64,000 nucleotides of DNA from Pseudomonas knackmussii B13 (GTDB lineage: Bacteria; Pseudomonadota; Gammaproteobacteria; Pseudomonadales; Pseudomonadaceae): contig NZ_HG322950.1 of the NCBI RefSeq assembly GCF_000689415.1, positions 4,533,501 through 4,597,500 on the forward strand, written 5' to 3'. Positions within the stretch are counted from its first letter, which is position 1. Each line of letters starts with the position of its first letter. The notes beneath the pieces are model-generated. The model was given only the letters and a program-made list of their open reading frames with translations. It made no database searches and was not told the DNA's origin. Positions 32,221-40,526 of this stretch are shown here, piece after piece. The position numbers and the translations under genes are program-made.

Positions 32221-32427
32221 TCAACCAACCCAAAGAGTGGACGTACTTATTTTTCTACTCCAAACCACTGGCGATCAATTGGTCCTAATGCCGCACCTAA
32301 AGAAATCAAAAAAAGAGGCGCAGATTTAATTAGCCACCGTAATTTTGGTAACTCAGGCAGCTTTGGAGCCAAGAACAAATCTGAACCTCATATAGACGTG
32401 CCAGGCTCGATAGGAACGGCCGGCTGA
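32209..32427 (+). CDS. Possible small ORF or gene fragment, antisense-overlapping the effector start
   Basis: 72 codons with ordinary codon choice and a hydrophilic product ending GNSGSFGAKNKSEPHIDVPG... The ATG lies within the 5' end of the oppositely oriented effector gene and has no Shine-Dalgarno. It could be a remnant of a toxin or phage gene. No family recognised. Confidence 0.2.
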   Translation: MQSHSTNPKSGRTYFSTPNHWRSIGPNAAPKEIKKRGADLISHRNFGNSGSFGAKNKSEPHIDVPGSIGTAG

Positions 32428-32448
32428 CTCAAAAGACATATGCAGGAG

Positions 32449-32661
32449 TCACGGCGACGGCCTCAGCAAAGCAGCAATATTCCCCCGCGAACGGAAGATC
32501 AGCACACACAACGCGCAAGCGCCGATAGCCCGCCAAACGCTGACCGTCTGCTGATAAAGAATGATCTCCAGGCCGCTGATGGCCATGCTTGCGCCCAGCA
32601 GGCTGGCCAGCAGGGAAATACCCAGGCGAAACCGTGAGTCGCCGCGGCGGTAGAAGATCAT
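32449..32661 (-). pseudogene. Phage 3TM holin fragment (first membrane helix missing)
   Basis: About 70 residues from ATG 32661: MIFYRRGDSRFRLG, two membrane helices, and the basic IFRSRGNIAALLR end. This is the C-terminal two thirds of the PF05449-like 3TM holins of Pseudomonas phages. The upstream sequence reads directly into the stop codon of the diguanylate cyclase gene, so the first helix and its start region have been lost. Probably a non-functional prophage remnant. Confidence 0.5.
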
Positions 32662-32694
32662 GCGGGTGGCGCCGACAAGGTGCCCGCGCCGCAA

Positions 32695-33732
32695 TCAGGC
32701 CACCGAAGCCCCGCGCTTGCGCTGTTGCTTGACCCGGTACATCTCGCGGTCGGCGAGTTTGATCGCCTCGTCTGCATCGATGCCATCCGCCAGCAAAGCC
32801 ACGACCCCGACACTGGCGCCGCCGTACTGGATGTCCGTGCCGCTGGCCAGTGCATAGCGCCCCACCGTGGCCTTCGCCAGCCGGCCTTGCAACAGCCTGG
32901 CAGCCAGCTCCATGTCCTCCGCCAGCGTGCCTTGCCCGGCAAGGTTGCCTAGCGCACAGACGACGAATTCGTCGCCGCCGGTGCGCCCAAGGACGTCGCT
33001 ACCGCGCAGGCAATCCTTCAGGCGCTCGGCAATCTGGCTGAGGAACTGGTCGCCGGATTGGTGGCCATGGTTGTCGTTGATCTGCTTGAAGCCATCGAGG
33101 TCGATGACAGCGACCAGGATGAAGCGCCGCTCTCGCCGGGCCATCGCCAGCAGGCGCGGGATTTCGCCGAGGATCGCGCGGCGGTTGTACAGCCCGGTCA
33201 GTGCATCTGTCAGGGCCAATTGGGCGAGCTCGGAGTTGAGCACCTGCAGGCGATCGACCAGGACCTCGCGCTCCAGCGAATAACCCAGCAGCCCGGACAG
33301 CAGCGAGAGCATCGGCTCTATCTGCTCATTGCGCGCCACCTTCATCGCGCTCGCAGCGCACACGGTGCCCAGGACGCGACCGTCCTGCGCCCGAATCGGC
33401 GCGCTGACATAGGTGCGGATGCCCAGCGCGCGGGCCGCATCCGAATCGCCCCAACACCCGGAAACATCGTCGGTGTAGGCACGCCCCTCGTCGAGCGCAC
33501 GCTTGCATAGAGTGTCTTCCCACGGCACCTGCAGCCCTTCGGGGATCTCCATGTCGCCGTCATTGCGGGCGAACTCCACGCGCTGCACGCCCTGCTCCAG
33601 GTCGATGGTCGTCAGGTAGGTCGACTCCATCCCGGTCACCTGACCCAGCAAGGCCAGCAGCGGCCGGGTCAGCTGCTCCAGGCTCTTGGCTTGCGGAACG
33701 GTCGTGGAAAGGAACGAAAGCAGTTGATCCAT
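32695..33732 (-). CDS. Diguanylate cyclase with N-terminal GAF domain
   Basis: 345 residues. The GAF region covers about residues 20-150 (TYVSAPIRAQDGRVLGTVCAAS), followed by a GGDEF domain: ALTDALTGLYNRR, then RTGGDEF as the active site, with the inhibitory I-site RGSD five residues upstream of GGDEF. It synthesises c-di-GMP and should be product-inhibited. The ATG at 33732 has AGAG upstream; an alternative start is 42 nt earlier. Monocistronic. Confidence 0.9.
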   Translation of the reverse strand: MDQLLSFLSTTVPQAKSLEQLTRPLLALLGQVTGMESTYLTTIDLEQGVQRVEFARNDGDMEIPEGLQVPWEDTLCKRALDEGRAYTDDVSGCWGDSDAARALGIRTYVSAPIRAQDGRVLGTVCAASAMKVARNEQIEPMLSLLSGLLGYSLEREVLVDRLQVLNSELAQLALTDALTGLYNRRAILGEIPRLLAMARRERRFILVAVIDLDGFKQINDNHGHQSGDQFLSQIAERLKDCLRGSDVLGRTGGDEFVVCALGNLAGQGTLAEDMELAARLLQGRLAKATVGRYALASGTDIQYGGASVGVVALLADGIDADEAIKLADREMYRVKQQRKRGASVA

Positions 33733-33993
33733 GAAGAACTCTCTGGGGTGGGCGTGCCTGCCAATCATCATCAACGCGAAGCTTGCGCGCTAGCTTCACC
33801 AGCGCTTTGGCTGACGGTCAATCAGGACATTTCCCTAGCAGCGAACTGCTGCCAGCGACCGAATAAAGCAGACATGCCAGACGCGAAGTCGCTCAAGCTC
33901 GCGCATTGCACGGGAGCCCCTCGGAAACCACAGCGAGCGAGAATCTTGGCCAGCGTTTGGAAGGCCAGCCTGCACCAACACCTTTCCGCCCCC

Positions 33994-34035
33994 AGAAAAG
34001 CAAAGCCCCCGAAACGCTAGGCATTTCAGGGGCTT
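33994..34035 (-). terminator. tRNA-type terminator on the minus strand
   Basis: AAGCCCC-TGAAA pairs with TTTCG-GGGGCTT (12-bp stem with one mismatch, 9-nt loop) and runs into TTTGCTTTTC on the minus strand. It sits directly downstream of the tRNA-like 3' end, as terminators of real tRNA genes do. Confidence 0.6.
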
Positions 34036-34047
34036 GGCAGGGTGTTC

Positions 34048-34066
34048 TGGAGCGGGCGAAGGGAAA
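34048..34066 (-). other. tRNA-Gly 3'-end-like 19-mer, candidate attachment site
   Basis: On the minus strand TTTCCCTTCGCCCGCTCCA fits a T-arm 3' strand, a 7-nt acceptor strand CGCCCGC, discriminator T and CCA. The tRNA body is absent: the sequence before it does not form a T loop or anticodon arm. With the terminator behind it, this is how a tRNA-site att scar looks. Confidence 0.45.
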
Positions 34067-34163
34067 TGGAGCCATTTCTCGCTTCCCCCGTAACAACCGC
34101 CTATCCCACGACATATGGATGCGGAGGTTATCAGGAGCTGACTAGCTCAGCCACTGCGCCAGG

Positions 34164-34182
34164 ATATCTGATATTCAGATAT
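34164..34182 (+). promoter_or_regulatory. Inverted-repeat operator upstream of the HipA-like gene
   Basis: ATATCTGA-TAT-TCAGATAT, a perfect 8-bp inverted repeat. Its outer part reads TATC-N9-GATA, close to the TATCC-N8-GGATA operators of E. coli HipB. TATAGT (34180-34185) overlapping its right arm could be the -10 element. Confidence 0.5.
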
Positions 34183-34319
34183 AGTCTAGCCCCACGACAG
34201 GGAAAATTTGCAGCCGGGGCCAAGGAGCAAATGCAGCAATTTCCAACGCGCCTGCGTTGGCGCCATATCCGAACGAAGATTTGCCACCCCATCACTCAGC
34301 AGATCGCTAAGGAGGGCTG

Positions 34320-35621
34320 GTGAGCCATCTGACATTGCAGACATTTCTGAACGGCGATTGGCATGACGCCATGAAAATCACGCTGGACTCACAGCGCGGA
34401 TTGATGGGCCCGTGCAGCTTTCACTACCTGCCCGAGTACCTCATAGCGTTCGCGAGCGATGCCAGTCACCCTGCCGCAGCTGTCAGCACTAACCTCCCCT
34501 TGGACTGGGACGTCCATGTTGAAAGAAGCGCTCCAGCATTCCTTCACGATCTGGTTCCATCTGGAGCGTCGCGCAGAGCGTTGCTCAACCTGTCGCACCA
34601 GGTAGCGCAGCAGACACAATCAACAGACGCATTCCTACTGCAGCATTTTGCAGCCCACTCGATAGGCCACCTCCGGGTGAAACCTTCTGAGCCAAACCCA
34701 GGGCTGCCACAGCCGACGTATCGGCGTGAAGAGATCATCCAATGGGGTACCCCGTGGCCGTTACCAGAGAGCGTCCTCGCATACGGTCTAGGAGCAAATG
34801 GTGAAGCGCCTAAGCTGCTACTGACGGAGGTCTCCGACGATCAATTCAGTACAGATGGGCTGGTTAACGATGCAGAGGCGAAAAACCACTGGCTCATCAA
34901 ATTTGCTCGCAACCGCAAAACGGCCACGGATCGGGACATTCTTCGAGCGGAGTACTGCTATTACAAAGCCCTGCATCAGCTCGGAATAGAAACGGTTTAC
35001 ACAGACGACATGCGGCTAGAGGAAGGCCCTGAGCCCAGCCTGTGGATGAGGCGCTTCGATCGAAATGCGACAACGGGGCAAGTTCTCAGGCACCCAGTCG
35101 AGTCAATCTATTCCGTCATGGGCGTGACGACCCCAGGCACCCGTCTGGATCATGTCGCAGTGCTCGATTCGCTAGCGGAGCTCTGGCTTGCTGCAGGGCA
35201 ATCGGCGCAAATTCCGGGGCTCGTCGCCGAGTACGTGCGACGCGACCTAATTAACCTGGTTTTGGGGAACAGCGATAACCACGGTCGCAACACGTCGGTG
35301 ATTCGTGCCCCAACGCTGCGTCTAGCCCCAATTTACGACCTAGCGCCCATGGTCATGGACGAGGAAGGAATTAGTCGAGCGACGCGCTGGCCCCAGACGA
35401 TAGAGCGAGGCGGAGTTGTCGACTGGCGACAGGTATGCGCGGCGGTGTCGCGCTGGGCATATCCGGATCAGCTATTTGAGAAGTTAAGACGCGAGGCACA
35501 GCGTTTGATCGCACTACCTCATCTGCTGAGCGAAATCGGACTCCCAGCCTCCGTAAGCAACCACCCGGCCATTGGTTTAGCGCAAATGAGCCAACGGAGC
35601 AATTTGCGAAGTCTGCTGTAG
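34320..35621 (+). CDS. HipA-family serine/threonine kinase toxin, no HipB partner found
   Basis: 433 residues from a GTG start with AAGGAGG upstream. The HipA_N-like domain is followed by the kinase core: APKLLL loop, HWLIKFARN with the ATP-binding Lys, catalytic GNSDNHGRN (N-x-D-N-H-x-x-N) and APIYDLAPM in place of the DFG segment. All key residues are present, so the kinase looks active. HipA toxins phosphorylate tRNA synthetases and are normally neutralised by a HipB HTH protein encoded just upstream. Here only a 30-codon ORF without an HTH precedes it. Confidence 0.85.
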   Translation: MSHLTLQTFLNGDWHDAMKITLDSQRGLMGPCSFHYLPEYLIAFASDASHPAAAVSTNLPLDWDVHVERSAPAFLHDLVPSGASRRALLNLSHQVAQQTQSTDAFLLQHFAAHSIGHLRVKPSEPNPGLPQPTYRREEIIQWGTPWPLPESVLAYGLGANGEAPKLLLTEVSDDQFSTDGLVNDAEAKNHWLIKFARNRKTATDRDILRAEYCYYKALHQLGIETVYTDDMRLEEGPEPSLWMRRFDRNATTGQVLRHPVESIYSVMGVTTPGTRLDHVAVLDSLAELWLAAGQSAQIPGLVAEYVRRDLINLVLGNSDNHGRNTSVIRAPTLRLAPIYDLAPMVMDEEGISRATRWPQTIERGGVVDWRQVCAAVSRWAYPDQLFEKLRREAQRLIALPHLLSEIGLPASVSNHPAIGLAQMSQRSNLRSLL

Positions 35622-35646
35622 TTATGCAGAAACGACTGCAGTCGGC

Positions 35647-35835
35647 TCACTCATCGCCCTCGGCCAAAGGTAAGTCAAGATCGACGTTGATACCTCCCAC
35701 CAAGGACTGAGCGCGAGTTCTTAGCTCGGTGTCTACCGCTTGTAGTCGCTCGGGATGGGTAGTGATATCTACCTCCAGAAAATCCAAGAATTGCTCCAGC
35801 ACAGGGTCGGCCTCTGGGATACCCACACGAGTCAT
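35647..35835 (-). pseudogene. C-terminal half of a PrlF-type antitoxin
   Basis: 62 residues aligning with the PrlF/SohA C-terminus (DPVLEQFLDFLEVDI...HPERLQ...GGINVDLDLPLAEGDE). The N-terminal AbrB-like DNA-binding half is missing: an in-frame TAG lies six codons upstream of the ATG. No YhaV toxin gene follows. Either a decayed toxin-antitoxin gene or a small antitoxin domain recruited downstream of the PHP-SMC ATPase gene (61 nt away, same strand). Confidence 0.6.
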
Positions 35836-35896
35836 AGTTTGAATCGCCCCCTAACGAGCTTGTCAGTGACGCTCGTAGAGCGGGCCACTAGCCATA

Positions 35897-38770
35897 CTAG
35901 AAATGGTACTTATCGAATCGGCGTTTAAAGGCCTCTGCAGAGCCTTCCATGATGTCCAACACGGCTGTGGCCGTATCACCCCGATCCAATCCACCTGCTG
36001 CCAGCTTCACGCCCATTCCCTTGGTTACCTCTAGGGCATACACCAAGTCGGTGTCAGCATTCACGGGCAGGTTGGCGTTGTGTGTGGCCAGGATTAGCTG
36101 ACGCTGATTCTTCACTTTCCGCAGCAACGGCACCAATTCGCGATAAATGAAATTGGAGTCCAGTTCATCTTCTGGCTGGTCAATAACAATCGGCCCCTCC
36201 CCCTTTGCTAGCAGCAAATGCAATACCGCCGTGTTCCGCTGCCCTTCCGACAAAGCCTGACTCTGTACACTACCGACCAGCGTCTTATCCGCTCGGTACA
36301 ATTCGATATCGACGCGATCATCGACCCGCGTCAAGCGAGCAATTCGCCAAGGCACTGTCTGGCTTTTGACGTAGCTCTTTAGCTCCTCTTTGTACTCCAG
36401 CAAGGCCAGTGGCAACTCGCGTCGTTCAGCCATAACCTCACGAATATGCAGCCAAGGCGAGTCGGCTTCCGGCTGTGCCGCCTTCTGGTGCTCTGAGAAG
36501 CTTTCAAACAAAATCTTGCCAATGTATTCCCAAGCTCGCCCCAAGCGACTGCGGCCATCGGGAGCCATGAGCCCCCAAGCCCGGAGAAATCCCTCGGCGT
36601 CTGCCATTTGCTGAATGACCACACGAATAGAGCCTTGAGCCCTTTCGGTAATCTCAAGGGCAGTGCGCTGCCGAATGGCAAACTGCCGACCCCACAGGAC
36701 GTTCATTGCCTCCAGGGAGTTATTCAGTTGCTCGCGTTGCGGAGCAAGCACTCCAAGACGACCTTCCTTCTCCTGTAGCGACTGCTGCTTGGACTGACGC
36801 GCTTTATCGATCTCCTGCAATCGCGCCACGTCCTGCGGTTGCAGCCCGCGCTCGCGACAAGCCAGAAGAAACGAACTTTTGGTGCCCTCCAACTCCTTCG
36901 AGATTCGTTCCCAACCTTCCCCGTAATTAAATAGATTGGACGCATCCTGCCGAAGCTGAGCGGCCAAGCCGGCTACTTGTGCTTGGTACCCCTCCCGTAT
37001 CTTGGCCGCTTCCAGAGTAAACTCATTGAACCACTCCGACCTCGGCCAGACTTGCACTTGAGCATCATTGAGCACTCCCCGAGAGGACAGGTCTTCGGTT
37101 AGATGGGTAAAGCGCTGGATGTCGTCATTGATCTGGGTGCGGACCTGCTCGAAGTAACGCCGAGCTGCTTCTGCATACTGATACTGCTGCGCTTCGTCTT
37201 GAACCTCACGCCTGGCTTGCCATTGCCGATTCAGCTCTTGGATCTCCTGCTTGAGAATCTTGATCTCCTCCGTCAGGGCACCAATCTGATCCATGCCCGC
37301 AAAGAGCTGTTGGATTTCTGCCCGCAGGGTATCTTCCTGGCCCTTCAGCCCTTGGAGCTCAACGGAACAAGCTTCATCGATCATCGCCAATAGACTGCCA
37401 CCGCCACCTATATCCGTGAGCTCGCTGAGTTGCTGCTGGCTATAGAACTGCACCGGAAGCTGTCGGAGAAAGATCTCAAGGTCATGCGCCTCCCCTTGGA
37501 GTAGCACATGTCCTTCTTGTGGCTTCAGCGAGACAACGTCCACCTGGCCCGGAATGCTCTCCCAGCCCACTTGAACCTCTGCGTCTTCGGTAAAGGTCGC
37601 TCTAACCCGTTCGAATTTCGCCCGGGTAGTAGCAGAGAAAGAGTCCCCTTGGTCGCGGCCGAATGCGAATCTCAATAGTTCCAGCGCAGTAGACTTTCCC
37701 GTCCCCCGCCCGCCAATCAACGTATTGAGATTAGGAGAAAAATAAATCTCTTGGTCAGCGAGAAACTTGAAACCACGGCATTTCAGGAAAACGATTCTCG
37801 GATGTGTTTGCTCGTCCGAGGGGCGTGCCTCTTGCAGACGAAGCCGCGACTTACCGTCGAGAAAAGCCTGGCGAAGCGAGCTAATCGAAGGCTTGGATGA
37901 CTTGACCCACGTGTGCCGATAGCCCAAAGCATTCTCGAGAGGATGACCTTCAGCGTCTGCTTTCAGCGACTTTGCATCAGAGGACTGCACGTAGGCGGGC
38001 TGCCTTCCGACACGCGACCAGTCCTTATTCCTCCCCTCCAAGATCGAGCGATACTTCTCGGGCATTGGATAACTCGTCACCTCAAGAGCCAAAAGCCCTG
38101 GCAACTTGTAGTCATCGATATTACGAGCGGCTGAAAGCAGGCCATCGTGCTGGTCAGCGTGTGCGGCAATCACAATACCGCCATGTTCCTTCTGCACTAC
38201 ATCCAGCAAGGTCTTCAAGCTCACCGCCTCGTCCCCACGCCGCAATGCAGTGGGCATACCAGCTCGGAAGCGTTGAGTCTCCGCCAGCCCCAACTTGATC
38301 AGGATCATGTTGACGCGCCGTAGGTGACTCACCTTGGTCGCAGGCTCAAACAAGCACAGCACGTGGTAGCCAATATCTACTTCAAAGCCCGGCAGAATGT
38401 AGAGAGGCGGACGACCAAGCTCCCTGGCAACAGTCCTATTCTGCTCGATAAGGTGGGTAAGGAACCAATCGCGCGGTTCTATCTTCTCTGAAAAGTTGTG
38501 ATCGGTGATGCCGATGGCCTCAAGCTCCAACTCGTGGCATCGACGCAAAAAGCGCTGTGCCTTGCTTTGGATATCGAGCTCGCTAGGCTCGCCGTCTTCC
38601 ATCGGGCGGCGAGGGGTCAGCAGGCGCATGTCCTCGTCAGCCCAGTGTCGGTTGTCCTCCGGGGTCTGGACCTGAAAATCCATTTTGAACCAGCGCATGC
38701 CTTGGTACTCGCTCACCCTCGCCTCCTTGCCCTCAACATATTGATAGTCCTGCCCTTCGCCAGTGCTCAC
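35897..38770 (-). CDS. TrlF-type PHP domain - SMC-like ABC ATPase, candidate antiphage protein
   Basis: 957 residues. The N-terminal about 320 residues form a PHP phosphoesterase domain with metal-site motifs: GITDHN, GFEVDI, AAHADQHD and SSDAK. Then comes an SMC/RecN-like ATPase: Walker A GGRGTGKST near residue 365, a long coiled coil (about 490-720), signature ALSEGQ, Walker B PIVIDQPEDELD and H-loop ATHNANLP. PHP-ATPase fusions of this kind belong to the TrlF family, and to my knowledge similar PHP-SMC proteins have been reported as antiphage genes. Probably an ATP-gated nuclease. Divergent from a GIY-YIG protein gene. Confidence 0.85.
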   Translation of the reverse strand: MSTGEGQDYQYVEGKEARVSEYQGMRWFKMDFQVQTPEDNRHWADEDMRLLTPRRPMEDGEPSELDIQSKAQRFLRRCHELELEAIGITDHNFSEKIEPRDWFLTHLIEQNRTVARELGRPPLYILPGFEVDIGYHVLCLFEPATKVSHLRRVNMILIKLGLAETQRFRAGMPTALRRGDEAVSLKTLLDVVQKEHGGIVIAAHADQHDGLLSAARNIDDYKLPGLLALEVTSYPMPEKYRSILEGRNKDWSRVGRQPAYVQSSDAKSLKADAEGHPLENALGYRHTWVKSSKPSISSLRQAFLDGKSRLRLQEARPSDEQTHPRIVFLKCRGFKFLADQEIYFSPNLNTLIGGRGTGKSTALELLRFAFGRDQGDSFSATTRAKFERVRATFTEDAEVQVGWESIPGQVDVVSLKPQEGHVLLQGEAHDLEIFLRQLPVQFYSQQQLSELTDIGGGGSLLAMIDEACSVELQGLKGQEDTLRAEIQQLFAGMDQIGALTEEIKILKQEIQELNRQWQARREVQDEAQQYQYAEAARRYFEQVRTQINDDIQRFTHLTEDLSSRGVLNDAQVQVWPRSEWFNEFTLEAAKIREGYQAQVAGLAAQLRQDASNLFNYGEGWERISKELEGTKSSFLLACRERGLQPQDVARLQEIDKARQSKQQSLQEKEGRLGVLAPQREQLNNSLEAMNVLWGRQFAIRQRTALEITERAQGSIRVVIQQMADAEGFLRAWGLMAPDGRSRLGRAWEYIGKILFESFSEHQKAAQPEADSPWLHIREVMAERRELPLALLEYKEELKSYVKSQTVPWRIARLTRVDDRVDIELYRADKTLVGSVQSQALSEGQRNTAVLHLLLAKGEGPIVIDQPEDELDSNFIYRELVPLLRKVKNQRQLILATHNANLPVNADTDLVYALEVTKGMGVKLAAGGLDRGDTATAVLDIMEGSAEAFKRRFDKYHF

Positions 38771-38984
38771 TAGACCAGATCGCAGGCATTACCGCGTCCG
38801 GAGTATTGTCCATGCGATGTTGCATTGACTCTACCTTTCCTTGGATCGCCCGGGTAGGGTGTTAGCTTGTGTCTGCCTACAGACGATTACAAGACAGCCA
38901 CTACGGCTAAGTTTCGTTATAAAAGCTTTCAGGTTAGCTTGCAGAACTGAGCAACTATTCGATTCAGCAACGAGGACGGAACCT

Positions 38985-40343
38985 ATGCCCCTTAGCGACT
39001 ACTGGAATGGTCCAGCAAACCGGCAGCGTGCGGACGATCTGGATATCCAACTTACGGACCTTCAGAAGCGCTATGCGCAGCTGCAAGCGCTCAACAGGAA
39101 AATTGGGGCCATGGATATCCTGGAGGTCCAGACGCAGATTGAACAGGAGAAAGAGAAACTCGCTGCTGTTCGCCAGGAGGTTCAGAGCGCTGAACACTCA
39201 GTGGCAGAGCTCGCGCAGCGCTCCAGTGATTTAAAAGGGGAGATCCTCGTGTGGGAGGAGACGCTCCTTCTAGAAATCTTTGCGCTCTATAAACCCAAGT
39301 TTAAATTGAATGCCAGCCATGAATACAAGTCTCGCCTAGACAGTGTCCGCGAGTACCAGAAGGTGATGATAAAGACTGGCACGGCTGCCACTGGAAACAT
39401 GGCCTGGACAGTAAATGGTAGTCAGGCTCAAGGGCGAAAACTCGTGACTGACATGATCAAGCTAGTAATCCGGTCGTTCAATAACGAAGCAGATTACTGT
39501 GCAGACAACGTCAAATTCGACAACGTCGAACTAGGCGAGAAGAGAATTCTCAAGTCGTTCGAAGCTTGCAACCGTCTAGGAAAGATTATGGACGTGGAGA
39601 TATCACGTAAATATCTAAGCCTCAAAATTGATGAACTGCACCTCGCCCACGAGTTTCAGATAAAGAAGCAAGAAGAAAAGGAAGAGGCAAAGCGTGCTCG
39701 AGAAGAACTTCGGGAACAGCAGAAACTTGAGCAGGAAATTCGTGCAGCTCGGGAAAAAATTGCCAAAGAGCGAAAACACTTCGCAGCCGCTATGCGTGAC
39801 CTCCAGGCTCGTCTAGAAAAGGCCGAGTCCGACGAAGAGCGCGCCCCTCTTTTAGCAAAGCTGGCTGAGGTTCAAGCAGTCCGGGCCAAATTGGAGACCG
39901 AAGAGAAGCTTATCGACTATCGCGAGCAGAATGCCAAGGCCGGCTACGTATATGTAATTTCTAACGTAGGGGCATTCGGGGAGGGAGTTTATAAAATCGG
40001 TATGACCCGCCGCCTAGAACCGATGGACCGCGTCGATGAACTAGGTGACGCCTCGGTACCGTTCTGGTTTGACGTACATGCGATGGTCTTCTCTGATAAC
40101 GCCCCCGCGCTGGAAGCGAAGTTGCACGAACGCTTTGCTGCAGGCCGTCTGAACAAGGTCAACGGACGCAAGGAGTTCTTCCGTGCAAATATCATGGAGA
40201 TCGAGTCGGTAATTCGAGAGAACTACGACGCTGCCGTCGAGGTCACCCACGAGGCACCGGCCGAACAGTATCGAGAAAGCCTACGCATGGAGTTGCCCAA
40301 GGCCACAATCCAGCAGGCAGAGCAAGTCGCGGCACGACGCTAG
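38985..40343 (+). CDS. Coiled-coil DUF4041 protein with C-terminal GIY-YIG (MUG113/T5orf172) nuclease domain
   Basis: 452 residues. A coiled coil (about 15-85) precedes a DUF4041-like region (FNNEADYCADNVKFDNVE), then a second charged coiled coil (about 220-310) and a GIY-YIG fold: GYVYVISN, KIGMTRR, and the catalytic-Glu region ALEAKLHERF. The combination occurs in phage-related and defence loci, where DNA cleavage is suspected. GAGGACGGA precedes the ATG. It is divergent from the TrlF-type ATPase with 214 nt between starts, suggesting joint function. Confidence 0.82.
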   Translation: MPLSDYWNGPANRQRADDLDIQLTDLQKRYAQLQALNRKIGAMDILEVQTQIEQEKEKLAAVRQEVQSAEHSVAELAQRSSDLKGEILVWEETLLLEIFALYKPKFKLNASHEYKSRLDSVREYQKVMIKTGTAATGNMAWTVNGSQAQGRKLVTDMIKLVIRSFNNEADYCADNVKFDNVELGEKRILKSFEACNRLGKIMDVEISRKYLSLKIDELHLAHEFQIKKQEEKEEAKRAREELREQQKLEQEIRAAREKIAKERKHFAAAMRDLQARLEKAESDEERAPLLAKLAEVQAVRAKLETEEKLIDYREQNAKAGYVYVISNVGAFGEGVYKIGMTRRLEPMDRVDELGDASVPFWFDVHAMVFSDNAPALEAKLHERFAAGRLNKVNGRKEFFRANIMEIESVIRENYDAAVEVTHEAPAEQYRESLRMELPKATIQQAEQVAARR

Positions 40344-40526
40344 CATTACTAATTGAATCCTCATGACCCTGGTTCGTCTTAGCAAGTCGAACCATGGTCA
40401 CCTTTTAGCCGCCAATTCGGCAGGCCTATGCGCTATTGCTGCCTAGTGTATAGCCGGTATATCTGTATTCAACCCGGTATAAGAGGCTGAGGGCAAAAGG
40501 CCTAGACGCGACGCGATCCGACGCTG

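Larger units (their letters stand above)
33733..34319. other. Non-coding gap with att-like sequence and operator
   Basis: 587 nt without a convincing gene except a possible 30-codon ORF (34230-34322). It holds the diguanylate cyclase promoter region, a minus-strand terminator (33994-34035), the tRNA-Gly 3'-end-like sequence (34048-34066) and the inverted repeat upstream of hipA (34164-34182). Confidence 0.6.

Noticed and set aside
34067..34140. A complete tRNA-Gly gene attached to the 3'-end-like sequence
   Set aside because: No T loop, anticodon arm or 5' acceptor strand can be built from the adjoining bases.
34042..34323. 93-codon frame upstream of hipA as a HipB antitoxin
   Set aside because: It contains no HTH pattern and spans the att-like sequence and operator; at most its last 30 codons have a Shine-Dalgarno.
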